NCBI GenBank assembly: GCA_947683425.1
Contig: CANTUQ010000073.1
Span: 4,126,501 to 4,190,500 of the forward strand
Origin: Excoecaria cochinchinensis
Taxonomy: Eukaryota > Streptophyta > Magnoliopsida > Malpighiales > Euphorbiaceae
Direction: 5' to 3'
Length of the DNA stretch: 64,000 bases
A model generated the notes under the pieces. It searched no databases, had not been told where the DNA came from, and saw only the letters and a list, made by a program, of their open reading frames with translations. The position numbers and the translations under genes are program-made. Each line of letters begins with the position of its first letter. Position 1 is the first letter of the stretch. Positions 49,423 through 61,177 of this stretch are shown here, piece by piece.

Positions 49423-50862
49423 TGTGACGCGCGCCGAACCCCGTAGGCCCCCGAAAGCCAGCTTTAGGGCTATCGAGAGAGGTTCATAAAACTTGTAAGG
49501 TATTCACAAGTGCGTCTATTTTGGGCAACAAGAAGATTTCATGGAGTCGCCACCCAATAAAATATTGGGACAGTTCGTCTCGCCTCGGAGAGCCTAAGAC
49601 TGCTCTCAGTATCCATTTTGGGCCAACCAAAGGGGTCTTGGAGGGTGAACCTCTCGCCCTAAGGAGCCTAGGATTAACGCCAAGTCTCGTGACACAAGAG
49701 TTGTCTTATAGGGTAAACCTCTCGCCTCTTTGAGCCCAAAGACCAGAGAAGGTTCGGAACTCCCCATTTCTTCATACCTTGGCTAAGTTTATAATCGAGT
49801 TTTGAATTTAGTATTTCATGCCTTTTCTCATTCAATTTTAATGCAATTTAATTAAACGCATATCAATCATATAATAAAAGCGATAAATAAAGTAAATGAA
49901 GGTAAAATAAATTACAATAAAACTAGGGGCGGAATAGAACCTCCATTTGTAAATAAAATGCAAATCATACATAAATCGGGTTATTTATTAAAAATGAGAA
50001 CATTGGTCCTCTCATGCATAATTTAAGAAAACAATTTTAAAGTGATAATTTACTTTAGATGAAAAATCTAGGACATTGGTCCCATTTTTATTAAATAAAT
50101 TCCAATTTAGTTTAATAGAAATATTTTTGTGATTTTTTAATTAACGTGCGTGAAAATAAATTTATTATTACAAATTACATAATAATAAATTAATCCAAAA
50201 TAATAAAAAGCAACAAAAATAATAACAACTCCCAAGTGGATCTTCAAATTTCCATGGGCTCCCACTTGACAAAAACTCACATATAAAAAATAAGTATTGA
50301 AAAATAAAAAAAAACAAATAAGAATGAAGTTACTATAAAAATAATTAAACATATAACTTGAAAATAATTAAATTAAGGCAGACAAAATTGCATCATATAT
50401 GACAAGCCAATTAAAATGACATAATAAAAAAAATACGCAATTTAGCAAATTAATAAAATCAACATGCATAAAAAACATAAAATAGTGTTAATAAAATTTA
50501 ACATGCATAAAAAGTAAAAGAAATAATAAAAATTAGCATGCATAAAACATATTAATAATAGTAATAAAAACCAACATGCATAAGCAAACATAAAATAATT
50601 ATAAAACTCAACATGCAAAAAAACATGAATAGAAAATACAAACATAAAATTCAGCATGTGTAAAAGTATAAAATAATAACAACAATATCCAACATGTATA
50701 AAATATAAAGATAACAATAAAAATCAACATGCATAAGAAATAAATAATAATAGTAATAATAAAATTAAACAAGAATAAGGATAATAATAATAGTACTAAT
50801 GATGATAATAACTACAATAATAATAATATTAAAATAATAACAAAAAATATGAACAATCAAAC

Positions 50863-50908
<46 letters not shown>

Positions 50909-52022
50909 TAATAACAATAATAATAATGATAATAATGATGATAATAATGATAATAATAGAAGAACATGAACAACATGAACAACTAAATAAAAATAATATG
51001 AACAATTGAATAAAAATAATAAAATAGTTCTAAGAGAATTTACATGTTAACTAATCAAATAAAAAGTAAAAAACAAGAAATAAGAAGAAAATAATAAGAC
51101 TAAAAGAATTTACATGTTAACTAGTTAATTAGAAATAAAAAAAATCAAATTAAAATTAAACTAAGAAATTGGGCCAAGAATAATTACCCTCAAATTTATC
51201 TTGATGAAGAGAAGGTAAGATCCAATTCATTGTCTTGTATTGTTGGAATAAAACTAGAAAATAAAATAGTGAAAGTGAATTTTTACTCAAGAACCAATAA
51301 TTTATTTATTTGTCTCAAAGCAAAAATTGTCAATTGAAAATAAGAGAATTCTCAAGAACAAAAATGGTTTTTTTTTTTTTTTTGCCTTAAGAATTGCTGG
51401 AAATTTCTTTAGAAATTGGGAGAATTTGTTCTTGAAAAAAGAAAGAAGAAGAAGAAATATTTTCTCAAGAAAATTCCCTTCAATTCCCACTAAAAAACTC
51501 TTTTTATTCCCCTTAAAATTCAGATTTTTTAATTAAGAAATTAAATTAATTTAATTCCCATAATTACAAAAAACTACTGAATTTATTGGGTTGGAAGATA
51601 GAAGGCTTTTTGAATTAACTTTTGCAAAAAAAATGAGTTAAAAAGCATTTAAAATGAAGAATTTATGGCCAAAAAGGCCAAAATAGGCAAAACGGACGAA
51701 CAAGGGCGCGGAGGGGCGCGGAGCGCCCCGACGGGCTACCCGCGAACAGGCGCGAGCGACGGGCAGCCCGACACTCGCAGGGAAATTTTTTTTTTTAAAT
51801 TTCCTATAAAATATAATAATTTAAAAACTCATTTTTTTATCACAAAATAATTTTTAAAATACTTTAAAAATATTTTTGAAATACATTTTTATTTAATTTT
51901 AGAACAACAAATCGACTAGGAAATCGTCACTTCCAACTTCATTCTTTTTGCCTATAGATCGGCACACTTAATTTCATCATTGGGTAATCCTGATCTTGGC
52001 TACTCGGGACCCGGTGTCTATA
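49423..52022 (-). repeat. 3' LTR of the Tat-type element
   Basis: It has 2,600 bases. On the minus strand it starts TATAGACACCGGG (TA, not the usual TG) and ends CGCGCGTCACA. It holds about eight copies of a CATGCATAAAA-containing unit (50459-50735), AAT/ATG microsatellites (50735-50990), a T run near 51366 and a G+C-rich patch (51690-51780). Confidence 0.92.
50459..50990. repeat. CATGCATAAAA units and AAT microsatellite in the LTR
   Basis: Irregular tandem units of about 30 to 60 bases with AACATGCATAAAA run into a long AAT/GAT microsatellite. The same array is at 62211-62750 in the other LTR, where AAC units have replaced part of the AAT run. Confidence 0.85.
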
Positions 52023-52037
52023 GTTGCCCCCAATTTT
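52023..52037 (-). other. Polypurine tract of the Tat-type element
   Basis: Minus-strand AAAATTGGGGGCAAC directly precedes the 3' LTR start at 52022. Confidence 0.8.
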
Positions 52038-52149
52038 GGGGAGGCTAGTGTGTGGATGCCTAGGTGAGCCAAAATTCAGGAAAAGGAAAGAAGCGCGTAC
52101 CTGAGGCTGCCTCCTTCCAGCTGCTCCCTCGGGAACAGTGCTGTGATTC

Positions 52150-52765
52150 ATCCTCTTGAGTTGCACTGAGTCGCTGACAAGACTACAAAGTGCCAAGGAA
52201 CCATCCTAAGACGGCGATGCGCCAAGTCGCTACCAAGACTACAAAACGCGAAAAATAAATCGCACCGAGCCGCTGACAAGGCTACTAAAAGTGCGCTGCA
52301 CGGAGTTGCTGACAAGACTACTAAATGTACAGGTGCTATCCGCAGATAGCGATGCGCCGAGCCACTACCAAAGCTACCAAAAGCGCAGAACAAAAAAAAC
52401 GCACCGAGCCGCTAACAAGGCTACAAAAAGTGTGCTGCACGGAGTCGCTGACAAGACTACTAAACGTGCAGGGTTCCATCCTAAGACGGTGATGCGCCGA
52501 GCCATTGACAAGGCTACTAAAAACGCACAAGAGAGATGCACCGAGTCACTACCAAGACTACCAAAAGTGCACGAAAGAACTACACCGAGCCACTACTAAA
52601 GCTACCAAAAGTGCACTGTTCCTTCTTCTGATTATGATGCGTCGAGTCGCTGACAAGACTACGAAACGTGAAACTTGCTCTTCTGAGCTGCACCGAGTCT
52701 GCTACAGACTACCAAAAGTGCACTACACCGAGTCGCTGACAAGACTACTAAAAGTGCAGGATTCC
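52150..52765. repeat. Tandem repeats in the element's 3' untranslated region
   Basis: About fifteen copies of a core like CACCGAGTCGCTGACAAG followed by ACTACTAAAAGTGC are arranged in units of about 40 to 80 bases with variable inserts (for example TTCCATCCTAAGACGG). Tandem repeats in this position are known in Ogre and other Tat elements. Confidence 0.9.
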
Positions 52766-53930
52766 ATCTTCGAATGGTGATTGTCTTCTTTTAGATATTT
52801 CCTGCAAAATTATGTGCACAAAAATATATACAAGAACACGTGTTGTATGATATGAAACGCGAATGCTTGCAAGAATGTATAGACCATGCCCTAGGTGGCC
52901 CAGGGTGTGCTGAGGATATAGCTTGGTTGCTCCACCATGCCCCCGGAATCAATAGGATTGTCATCTTGGCCTTAGGGATTCCGTCCCCAATAAGTTTTCT
53001 GAAAGAGACATCCAGTGCATCCTTGCCCCCCGGTCGATGATCATATGCCCAGGATTCTGACTCATGTCCTGAATTATGCCTTATCTAGCTGAAAAGAAGA
53101 TCATCCGAAGTATACCGCCTTATTACTCCAGGCATCGAAAGTCATTATTTTAAAGGTAGCACGTCCCTTGTGGATTTTCACACTAGCTTTTCTTAGCGGG
53201 AAATGCGTCCCTTAAGGGATTTTCACATAACCCTTTGCCTAACTTTTGCCTGGAATGGACCCAACCCAAACAAGCGGCACTTTATATTTTTTTCCATATA
53301 TATATTTTTTGTAGGGCAGACTGCCTGTCTCCAGGTTTTCACCCTACCACTTGGCCCAACTTTTGCTTAGAGAGCCAGTTACGGTTTTCATCTCTAACGG
53401 CCTCTTTTTTTCCTTTTTTTTTCAAGATTTTTTATCTTTTTTTTATATTTTTTTTTCTTTTTTTTTTTTTGCAAGAGAAAGCTATTATCAGAACCACCGC
53501 TAAGAGTGAACAGCACCTATCTGCTTAGGCACCTTCCGACAGAATGATTAGACAATAGTCATTAGATGAATAAGTGATATATTTCTTTTTAAGGCAGAAC
53601 TAAAAGAACAATGTAAACTGTATTCTTTTATTCATTGCCAAATTGAGTACATTTCTATATGATTTCATCATACATGATCCTTATTTAACAAGAATTCAAA
53701 AGCACAAGACTACACCTAATCTCGGAATAAATCTTGTAAGCATTAAACTCCTGTTATCAATCGGCCCTCTTGGGTTTTCTCGATTGAACATTTTCTCTCA
53801 ACCCTTAATTTTTGCCCAGGATGCCTTTTTTCGGTTTTCACCCTGACAGGGCGCCCAATTTTAGTAAGGCCGCCTTTTTTCGGTTTTTGACCTGCGGGGC
53901 ATTTATTCTCTTCTTTTCATTTTTTGGTCT
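52766..53930. other. Tat 3' untranslated region
   Basis: No coding motif. It has pyrimidine-rich runs at 53400-53470 and short repeated GGGATTTTCAC or GGTTTTCACC phrases (53170-53900). Confidence 0.6.
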
Positions 53931-54908
53931 TTAGCCATGGAACCTTTTTAGTCTATCGACATTGGCCGGGTCTTTAAACTCATTCCCATCGCTGTCTACC
54001 AAGATTGCTGCTCCCTTTGTTAGCAACTTTTTCAAAATGAACGGACCTTCCCAGGTTGGCCTGAATTTTCCTCGTATGTCCGGCACTCCCGGCCTCATCA
54101 TCTTAAAGACCAAATCCCCTTCTTTCAATGGGTGCTTTCGTACCTTCTTGCCAAAGGACCGAGCTAATCTCTTCTGATAAACCTGATTGTGATAATAGGC
54201 TCTCAACCTATCTTCATCCAATAGATTCAACTGCAACAATCTCTGTTGTGCCCATTATGTCTCTGGAATCTCGGCTTCCATGACTACCCTTAAGGATTTC
54301 AGCTCAATTTCAACCGGCAGAACTGCTTCGGTTCCGTATACCAGGGAGAACGGTGTTGTCCCCGTAGAGGTTCTGACTGTGGTTCTATAACCCCAGAGTG
54401 CAAAAGGCAGCTTTTTCACCCAATCTTTATAGCTCTGAACCATCTTGGCCAATATTCTTTTCACATTCTTGTTTGCAGCTTCAACCGCACCGTTAGCTTG
54501 AGGACGGTAAGGAGAAGACTTGTGATGCTGGATTTCGTACTTCTGAAGCATCTGTTTAGTTTCTGCTAAGAATTGCACCCCATTATCAGATACAATATGG
54601 TGTGGGAGGCCATATCTGCATATCAAATTCCGCTCGATGAACTTAGCCATATCCCTAGCATCAATCTTCTTGAAAGATTCAGCATCGACCCACTTAGTGA
54701 AATAATCAATGGCGACTATAATGAACCTGTGCCCATTAGAAGCTGTAGGACGTATCTCGCCTATGATATCTATCCCCCAAGCTGCAAATGGCCATGGAGA
54801 TGTCAAATTATGTAGCTCTAAAACAGGGACATGCCTTAAGTTCGCGTTTGCTGGCATAACCGGCATTGCTTCACATATTTTGAACAATCCGTATCCATTG
54901 TGAGCCAA
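53931..54908 (-). pseudogene. Tat integrase, core and C-terminus
   Basis: From 54908 the frame has the core domain: PWPFAAWGIDIIG, DYFTKWVDAESF, VSDNGVQF and ANGAVEAANKNVKRI, so the three catalytic acidic residues appear to be kept. A TAA at 54255-54257 separates it from the C-terminal part (53931-54239), which has GDLVFKMMRPG and WEGPFILKKLL, typical of the region after the core that precedes the end of gypsy pol. Integrase joins the DNA copy to the chromosome. The core is one base out of frame with the upstream HHCC zinc finger; the shift lies near 54845. Confidence 0.9.
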
Positions 54909-55855
54909 TAGAATCCTTGGCGCATGATCTTCTTCGCTAAGGCTAAACCATTCATGTGAGCTCCACAGACTCCGGCATGAACCTCTTCCATAACCTTTTC
55001 AGCTTCTTTCTCCGCCAAACATCTTAACTGGATACCATCGATTTGTCTCTTATACAAAGTGCCATTTACACTAATGAACTGAGTGGACAACTTTCGAATC
55101 ATCCTTTGGTCTTTCTCCGTGGCTTCCTCTGGAAAAACTAACCATTCCAAATAATTCTGAATGTCGTAGTACCAAGGGTTTCCATCAGTGGCCCCAACAT
55201 CCATCACCTGCTCAGCTTCAAAGCAAGGCTTTTCCGAGCAAGAGATTAGCACGGGTTTCATAGTAACCCCTGTTGGATTATCCCACATGGACACTAGTGT
55301 CGCTAGAGCATCAGCCAATTGATTTTCATCCCTGGGGGTGAAGTGAAAAGTGCAAGTCTCGAACTGGCTGCTCAACATTCTCAAGTGCTTCACGTAAGGT
55401 AACAACCTCTCTTCCTTAACTGACCATTTCCCTCTGATCTGATGAATTACTAATGAAGAATCTCCGAAGACTTCTGCAGTCTTTGCCCCCAGAGCCAGCA
55501 GTACTTCCAATCCGAAGATGCAAGCTTCATATTCTGCTTCATTATTGGTCGCCTTGTACCTCAACTTTTTGGCTAACGGTAGCTTTTCACCATCCGAGGT
55601 CGTAAGAATGATCCCTGCTCCTGCCCCTTTACTGTTAACTGCCCCATCAAAGAACAATTACCACCCTTGTACTGCTATGGCCATGACATCTTCATCTGGG
55701 AAATTGTATTCGAATTGGTCTCCCTCAATAGGATGCTCAGCCAAGAACTCAGCTACAACTCTTCCTTTAATGGTTTTCCTGGTGATGTATTCGATATCGA
55801 ACTCCTGCAACAGTAATAACCACCTTCCCATCTTTCCCAGCAGAGAGGGCGCTTC
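54836..55855 (-). pseudogene. Tat second RNase H and integrase zinc finger
   Basis: After the connection region (RWLLLLQEFDIEYI, 55800 to 55661) and a TAA at 55658-55660, the archaeal-like RNase H starts with FFDGAVNSKGAGAG; NNEAEYEACIFGLEVL and VFGDSSLVIHQ follow, so Asp, Glu and Asp of the active site are present. The C-terminal part has HMNGLALAKKIMRQGFYW and YVKQCRLCQQ, the HHCC finger that opens integrase. A TGA-type frame loss follows near 54845. The extra RNase H is specific to the Tat lineage among plant gypsy elements. Confidence 0.9.
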
Positions 55856-57031
55856 CTAAAGGTACCTAAGCGGGTTATGCTTAGCAACCGCTTGTACACT
55901 GAAGGAATGAAAGTAGTGCCGCAACTTCTTAGAAGCCCAAATAACTGCTAAGCAAATCTTTTCCACTTCCACATATTTGGCTTCATATGTCAAGAATTTC
56001 TTGCTAAGATAGTAGACAGCAAACTCTACCCCAAAATCATCCTCCTGGGCCATCATGGTACCAACTGAATTGTCTTCTATAGCCAAATACAAGATTAGCG
56101 GCTTGGCATGCCATGGTGGTCTTAAAACTAGAGGATTCAAGAGATAATCCTTAATAGTATCAAAAGCCAATTGACAATCATTATTCCACACCACCGGCTG
56201 ATTCTTCCTAAGAAGTTTGAAGATGGGCTCACATACTGAAGCCAGCTTGGCAATAAACCGGCTGATGTACTGAAGTTTTCCCAGAAAACTTCTAACCTCT
56301 TTCTCTTTTTGAGGCACCGGCATCTCTCTGATGGCCCTGACCTTGTCGGGATCTACTTTAATTTCCCTCTGGCTTACCACATGGCCTAACAGCTTACCCG
56401 AGGTAACTCCAAAAATGCACTTCTTGGGATTGAGGCGTAGATCATACTTATTAATCCTTTGAAAGAACTTTTCCAAGGCCTCGAAGTGACCTTCTCTGGT
56501 AGCTGACTTGATCATCATGTTGTCAACATACACCTCCACTTCCTTGTGGATCAAATCATTGAGAACTCTGGTGGCCATCCTCTGATAGGTCGCTCCTGCA
56601 TTCTTTAGTCGGAAAGGCATAACCCAGTAAGCAAATGTACGCCATTCGGTGATGAAGGCTGTCTTAATCCAATCCACTATCTTGTTAAGGATTTGATTGT
56701 ACCCTGCATACCCATCTACGAAACTATACATCATGCAAGCAGCGGCACTATCTACCAGCACATCAATATGAGGCAGAGGAAAATCATCTTTCGAGCAGGC
56801 TTTGTTCAGGTCCCGATAGTCCACACATACTCGAACTTTTCCATCCTTTTTAGCCATAGGAACCACATTAGCCATCTACGCCGGGTATTTAACCTCTAGT
56901 AGAAACTTAGCCTCAATCTGCTTATGGATCTCCTCTTTCACCTTCTGAGCCCATTCTGGCCTAAGTCTTCTGAGCTTTTGCTTGACCGGTTTACTCTCTG
57001 GGTAAGTTGGAATGGCATGTTCGGCTACATC
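55856..57031 (-). pseudogene. Tat reverse transcriptase and RNase H
   Basis: Reverse transcriptase motifs: VRVCVDYRDLNKACSKD, GYAGYNQI, FGVTSGKLLGHVV. The active site reads YVDNMMIKS, where YVDD is expected, so the second Asp is lost. TAG at 56876-56878 interrupts the frame between KYPA and MANVVP, and TAG at 55856-55858 ends it after NPLRYL. The first RNase H occupies the last 100 residues or so (ILYLAIEDNSVGTMM, EKICLAVIWASKKLRHYF). It lies in the same reading frame as gag and protease. Confidence 0.92.
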
Positions 57032-58990
57032 TCAATCAATCCCCGGCATATCCTCGTAGGTCCAGGCAAAGACTTTTTCATATTTTTTTAATATTCTCTC
57101 AAATTTTAGCCTCTCCTCAGGAGTTATGTCTGATGCTATCAAAATTTCCTTTGGATTCTCCAAAGTTCCGAGATTAAATGCCGTTGTACTAGTTGAGTTA
57201 ATGTCAAAAATGAATGCATCATGTTTATGATCATGAGAAATGAAATCATCGAAAACATCACACAAGTAAGCAAAGTTATTCATCTCATTAATGTAATCAG
57301 AAACATTAACAGTGTCATTAAAAAGTTCTGGCATAAAAAGACTATCTAAATAACTACTGCCTTCATCTTCTGTCGATGACGATGCTACAGCTAACTGGGC
57401 TTTAACTTCTTGGCTTGGTGGAGGCTTTTTAACTACCTCCGATGAGATCTCTAAATCTTTAAACTTCAGCTCTGGCTCTACCATCTTTTCCTTTCCTTTC
57501 AACCTGGTAACTAACAGCTTATCAGTGACAATCTCCTCGGTCTCATCCCTGTCCCAGACACTGCACTGAGTCATGATCTCCTCATCCCAGAAGTTCTCTG
57601 TGGACTTGATAACTCCAACATCCCAGTCAAAGACATCATTGAAAATTTTAAACCCCGAAATGATCTTTCCATCCACCCATTGAGGCTCTTCTTCTCCAGT
57701 ATAGGCACAGACCGAAGATGAGGGAACAAAACTCTCTGAAATGTGGGGAATCTTCGCTAACACTTTTTTCCTGGCATGTTCTCCTTTGTAACCCAGACCC
57801 TTCCGATCCTTCTGGCCTTGTGTTGTGATGGCATCTTGCAACCCCTGCGAATTTTTACCCAATCCGGCCCCTGGTAGGAAGTGCATCTTCTTCATCATGT
57901 TCATCACCTGAGGGCTACCTGCCAAGCCCTGCCCCTCACCAATCACTGATACGTGGAAGCCTCTAAATGGCTGATTAGAGATCCCCAAGGCAAACACTTG
58001 ATTCTCTCTCGCTGCTTTAATGGTCATTACCTCCCTTTCATGAGGTATCTTTACCATTTGATGTAGGGTGGACGACACTCCTCTCAATTTATGGAACCAC
58101 GGCCTTCCAAGTAGAGCTGAGAAATTTGCTGGGATAGGCAAGACCACAAACTCTGCCTCCGTCTCAATAGGCCCAGTCCTAACTAGAGCTCTGAATGTTC
58201 CCGATGCTTGTCTTCGAGAATTATCGTAGGCTGTGATGGTCAGATCAGACTTACTCAACATACTCTCGTCCAGCCCAAAAGCCTGAAGTGCCACTAGGGG
58301 GCAAACATTTATGGATGACCCATCATCAACCATAACACAAGCGATGTGCTTGCTATTAATTTGAGCCTTGATGTATAGTGGTCGATTGTGATTGCGGCCT
58401 TCAGCTGGCAAATCTGCGTCAGAAAACACCAGTCTTTCCCCTGATCCCCCCTTGACGAGATCTAGCAACTCAGATGGAGAAATTGTGGTGGCTACGGTGG
58501 ACTCACTCAATGCCTCAACTAACTTTTGTCTATGAGAAGGGGACTGCCTTAGAAGGTCCCAAATAGATTTCTGAGCCGTGGTCTTTTTCAGCTGCTTTAT
58601 TATGGAATTTTCTTCCGGCTCCTTCTCTACAGGTGCTTGCACTGAGCCCTGCTGCTTCTCAACTTCGGGGACCACTCTCCCACTTCTTATTACAGTCCCA
58701 ACTCTCTCTTCCTCCTCCGAATCCCATGGATCCGTGAACTCTCCATCTTTCTCATCTTCGTCTTCGTCTCCACTCTCACTAGTGGACCAACAGTCTATCG
58801 CCGCCACGAAAATCCCTTCTTCACTTGCCTCAGGGCGAGTGATAGCAACGTATTCATTGCCATATAAATCCTGTAATACATACCATTCGGGTAGGCTCGA
58901 CCCAATTATGAAGACAGGCGTTGGCACAGCATTGAAATTAGACTTCTTCTTGCTCTCCCTCTTTTCAGGATCAGTGATCTGCTTACTATC
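57032..58990 (-). pseudogene. Tat protease with G-patch-like segment and start of RT
   Basis: The frame is open from 59125 to a TGA at 57032-57034 (631 residues counted from a GTG at 58927; this is mid-frame, not a true start). An acidic linker (SESGDEDEDEKDGE) precedes the aspartic protease, with VMVDDGSSINVCPL as the active-site region and ALLGRPWFH downstream. About 100 residues later MKKMHFLPGAGLGKNSQGL and RKGLGYK form a G-patch-like motif (57770-57910). The C-terminus (TPEERLKFERILKKYEKVF) begins the reverse transcriptase. Protease would cut the polyprotein. Confidence 0.85.
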
Positions 58991-60355
58991 GATCAGATCC
59001 TGAATCTGGTGCCTCAGCCTGAAGCAATTGTCTGTCAGATGACCCGTATGTTGGTGAAAGGCACAGTACTCGTTCTCTTTATGCCCTGGTTCCCCTTGGG
59101 TCCTAGCTGGCCTAGGTGGCAGGGGTTATAGCTTCCCCTCCTTCATTAACCTCTTCAGTACCCATGACAAAGGCCTACCCAAATTCGAGAAGTACCTCTG
59201 ATTCATTCCTGTTGCCGACACCTCAGCTGTCTTCTCACTTCTATTACCACCGCTGGAACTAGCTGACTTGGTTGCACCTTGATTATTGTAGCCCTTCCTG
59301 GCATAAGCCTCACTGCTTGCCCTTCTAGCTATATATTCGCCTTCTGCCTCTATAGCAATGTCCTTCAAGGACTCCCAATCTTCCAGCCGCTTCATTTTAA
59401 GTCCATCTCTCAGATATGGGCTGGCATTCCGAATGAATAACCGGATTTGATCAGGTGTATCGGGTTTGCGCTTCATCTCCATAACCCGATTCCTCCACCG
59501 AGTGAGATATTCATGGAAAGACTCCCCAGCCTTCTGCTGTAATAACTCTAAATCCTTCATTGTGACCTCCATGCGAGTACTGCAATCGTATTGCTTTAGG
59601 AACTCTTCAGTCAATAAGTCCCAATCTTCTTTAGACCTCCTATCCAGCCCATGGTACCAGTCAATAGCAGCTCCTGTAAGACTCAAGCAAAAGTACTCTA
59701 TCTTCTGCTTCCTTATTAAAGTTGTCCCCTTCATGACTAATGAATACTGCTTGATGTGTGCAGCAGGATCAGAGGTGCCATCAAATTTTGGGATATCAGG
59801 CATCTTGAAGTTCTGGGGGACCAAATCATCCCCATCCAATTCACGGTCCTCCGGGTTCATTCCCCTTCCTACCGTTATCATCCTTGTCATAGCCTCCATC
59901 TTCCTCCACATTGCTTCCTCTAGTTTAGCCGACTTTCCTTTTCCTACCATCTATTCCTCTTGCTCATCCTCCCATAGGTCAACCTCAGATCTCGGGCCTT
60001 CTCTACGCTCAACAGGTGCTGGTGCTCTTTGCTCAACCGCAGGTGGGTCAACTACAGTAGGGGGATCCTCCCTAACAGCCCCTTGTTCATCTGGCCCCTT
60101 AATAGGAGCAGTAGCAACTTGTTGCCCAGCTATGGTAGTGGCAAGATTGCCCATCATGGCCATCATTCTAGCCTCAAACTCTTCCATTTTTCTCCCCACT
60201 TCCTCGGCAATCATTGCCCTGGTTGCATCAGACCCACTGGCTGGATTAGACATACTTGATGATTCTGAAGAGAAAATCTCACTACTATCTAAAAGAGAAT
60301 CTGTGATCTGATACGGCACTAGCTCTGGTAACCCCAAGAGTGGAATCCTTCTCAA
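58991..60355 (-). pseudogene. Tat gag
   Basis: The ATG at 60355 gives an N-terminal acidic and proline-rich part with a coiled-coil-like stretch (EEVGRKMEEFEARMMAMMG). After a TAG at 59951-59953 the same frame continues with the gag core (FDGTSDPAAHIKQY, LTGAAIDWYHGL, EDWDLLTEEFLKQY, AGESFHEYLTRWR). After a TAA at 59126-59128 a zinc-finger-like CAFHQHTGHLTDNC follows near 59040 with C-x2-H-x4-H-x4-C spacing, as is usual in Tat gag. Apart from these two stops the frame runs on into protease. Confidence 0.88.
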
Positions 60356-61154
60356 CCGACCGTCGGGACCCCTAAACCACCCGAGCGAATCTATGATAGC
60401 TGAAACAAATACATCTCGTTAGGATGATGCATGATTGAAGTGCAATGCATGGTCGTGCTGATGCAGCATAGACAAACACATGCAAGCAGACAGATCCTTC
60501 CAACCTTATTGCCCCCAGACACGAAGTAGCATAGTCTCTTTCCTAGGTGGGCTTTATCCAAGGGTTAACAGGGAACCCTCTAGACACGTATGGTGCACGG
60601 TGGAAAACCGGCAGCATAACAGCTCTCTAATGTGCACACGTATGAGTGTTTGGCCATTATGTATTTAAACACCTCAATTAAATTAAGATGGGCCTACCGG
60701 GGCATGTAAGCCTTTGATGAAGACCATTTAATTTAACTGATTTTGTTCAATATATGATGGCCCAGGAAGCAAGCACGGTATTACGATACATTTCACCTAG
60801 TGGAAGTATCTATTGCCATTACATGAGCTTTGGTCAAAGGTAGTGATACTTTAGGGTTACCCAAGCATGGTCCCTGCCAACGGGCCTAGCTCATCACGAG
60901 CATAACGACCGATTAGGTCACCATTTGATATACCATAAGGTACGAGGCTTGGGCTGGTGATTATCCTTCACACTTCCCTAAATTGAGTGAAAATAGGGTC
61001 GTGCTTCGGGAACGCACCGGGGTTAAGATAGGGACCAAACTAGCATAATCTAAAGCTCTAGCATGGATGCAATGCAATTTCGAAAAGAGATGAAATTTCC
61101 AAATTAAAACTCAATCATAAATTTTAACCAAGGTACTTTCAAAGGGAAGTCTCT
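60356..61154 (-). other. Tat leader between primer site and gag
   Basis: About 800 bases without coding motifs. Nothing further seen. Confidence 0.6.
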
Positions 61155-61157
61155 TAT

Positions 61158-61177
61158 GTTCCCAGTGGAGTCGCCAC
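61158..61177 (-). other. Primer-binding site of the Tat-type element
   Basis: Minus-strand GTGGCGACTCCACTGGGAAC follows the LTR end at 61178 directly. This type of site (TGGCGACTC...TGGGGA) is the one I associate with tRNA-Arg priming in Ogre/Tat elements; the tRNA itself was not checked. Confidence 0.75.

Noticed and set aside
49521..49733. Open frame repeated at 61276-61479
   Set aside because: It lies in the terminal part of both Tat-type LTRs; duplication reflects the LTR pair and not a gene.
50442..50717. Hydrophobic minus-strand frame looking like a membrane protein
   Set aside because: It is the translation of AT-rich tandem CATGCATAAAA units in an LTR.
59466..60311. Long plus-strand open frame
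   Set aside because: It is the antisense shadow of the Tat gag frame, which has clear gag motifs.
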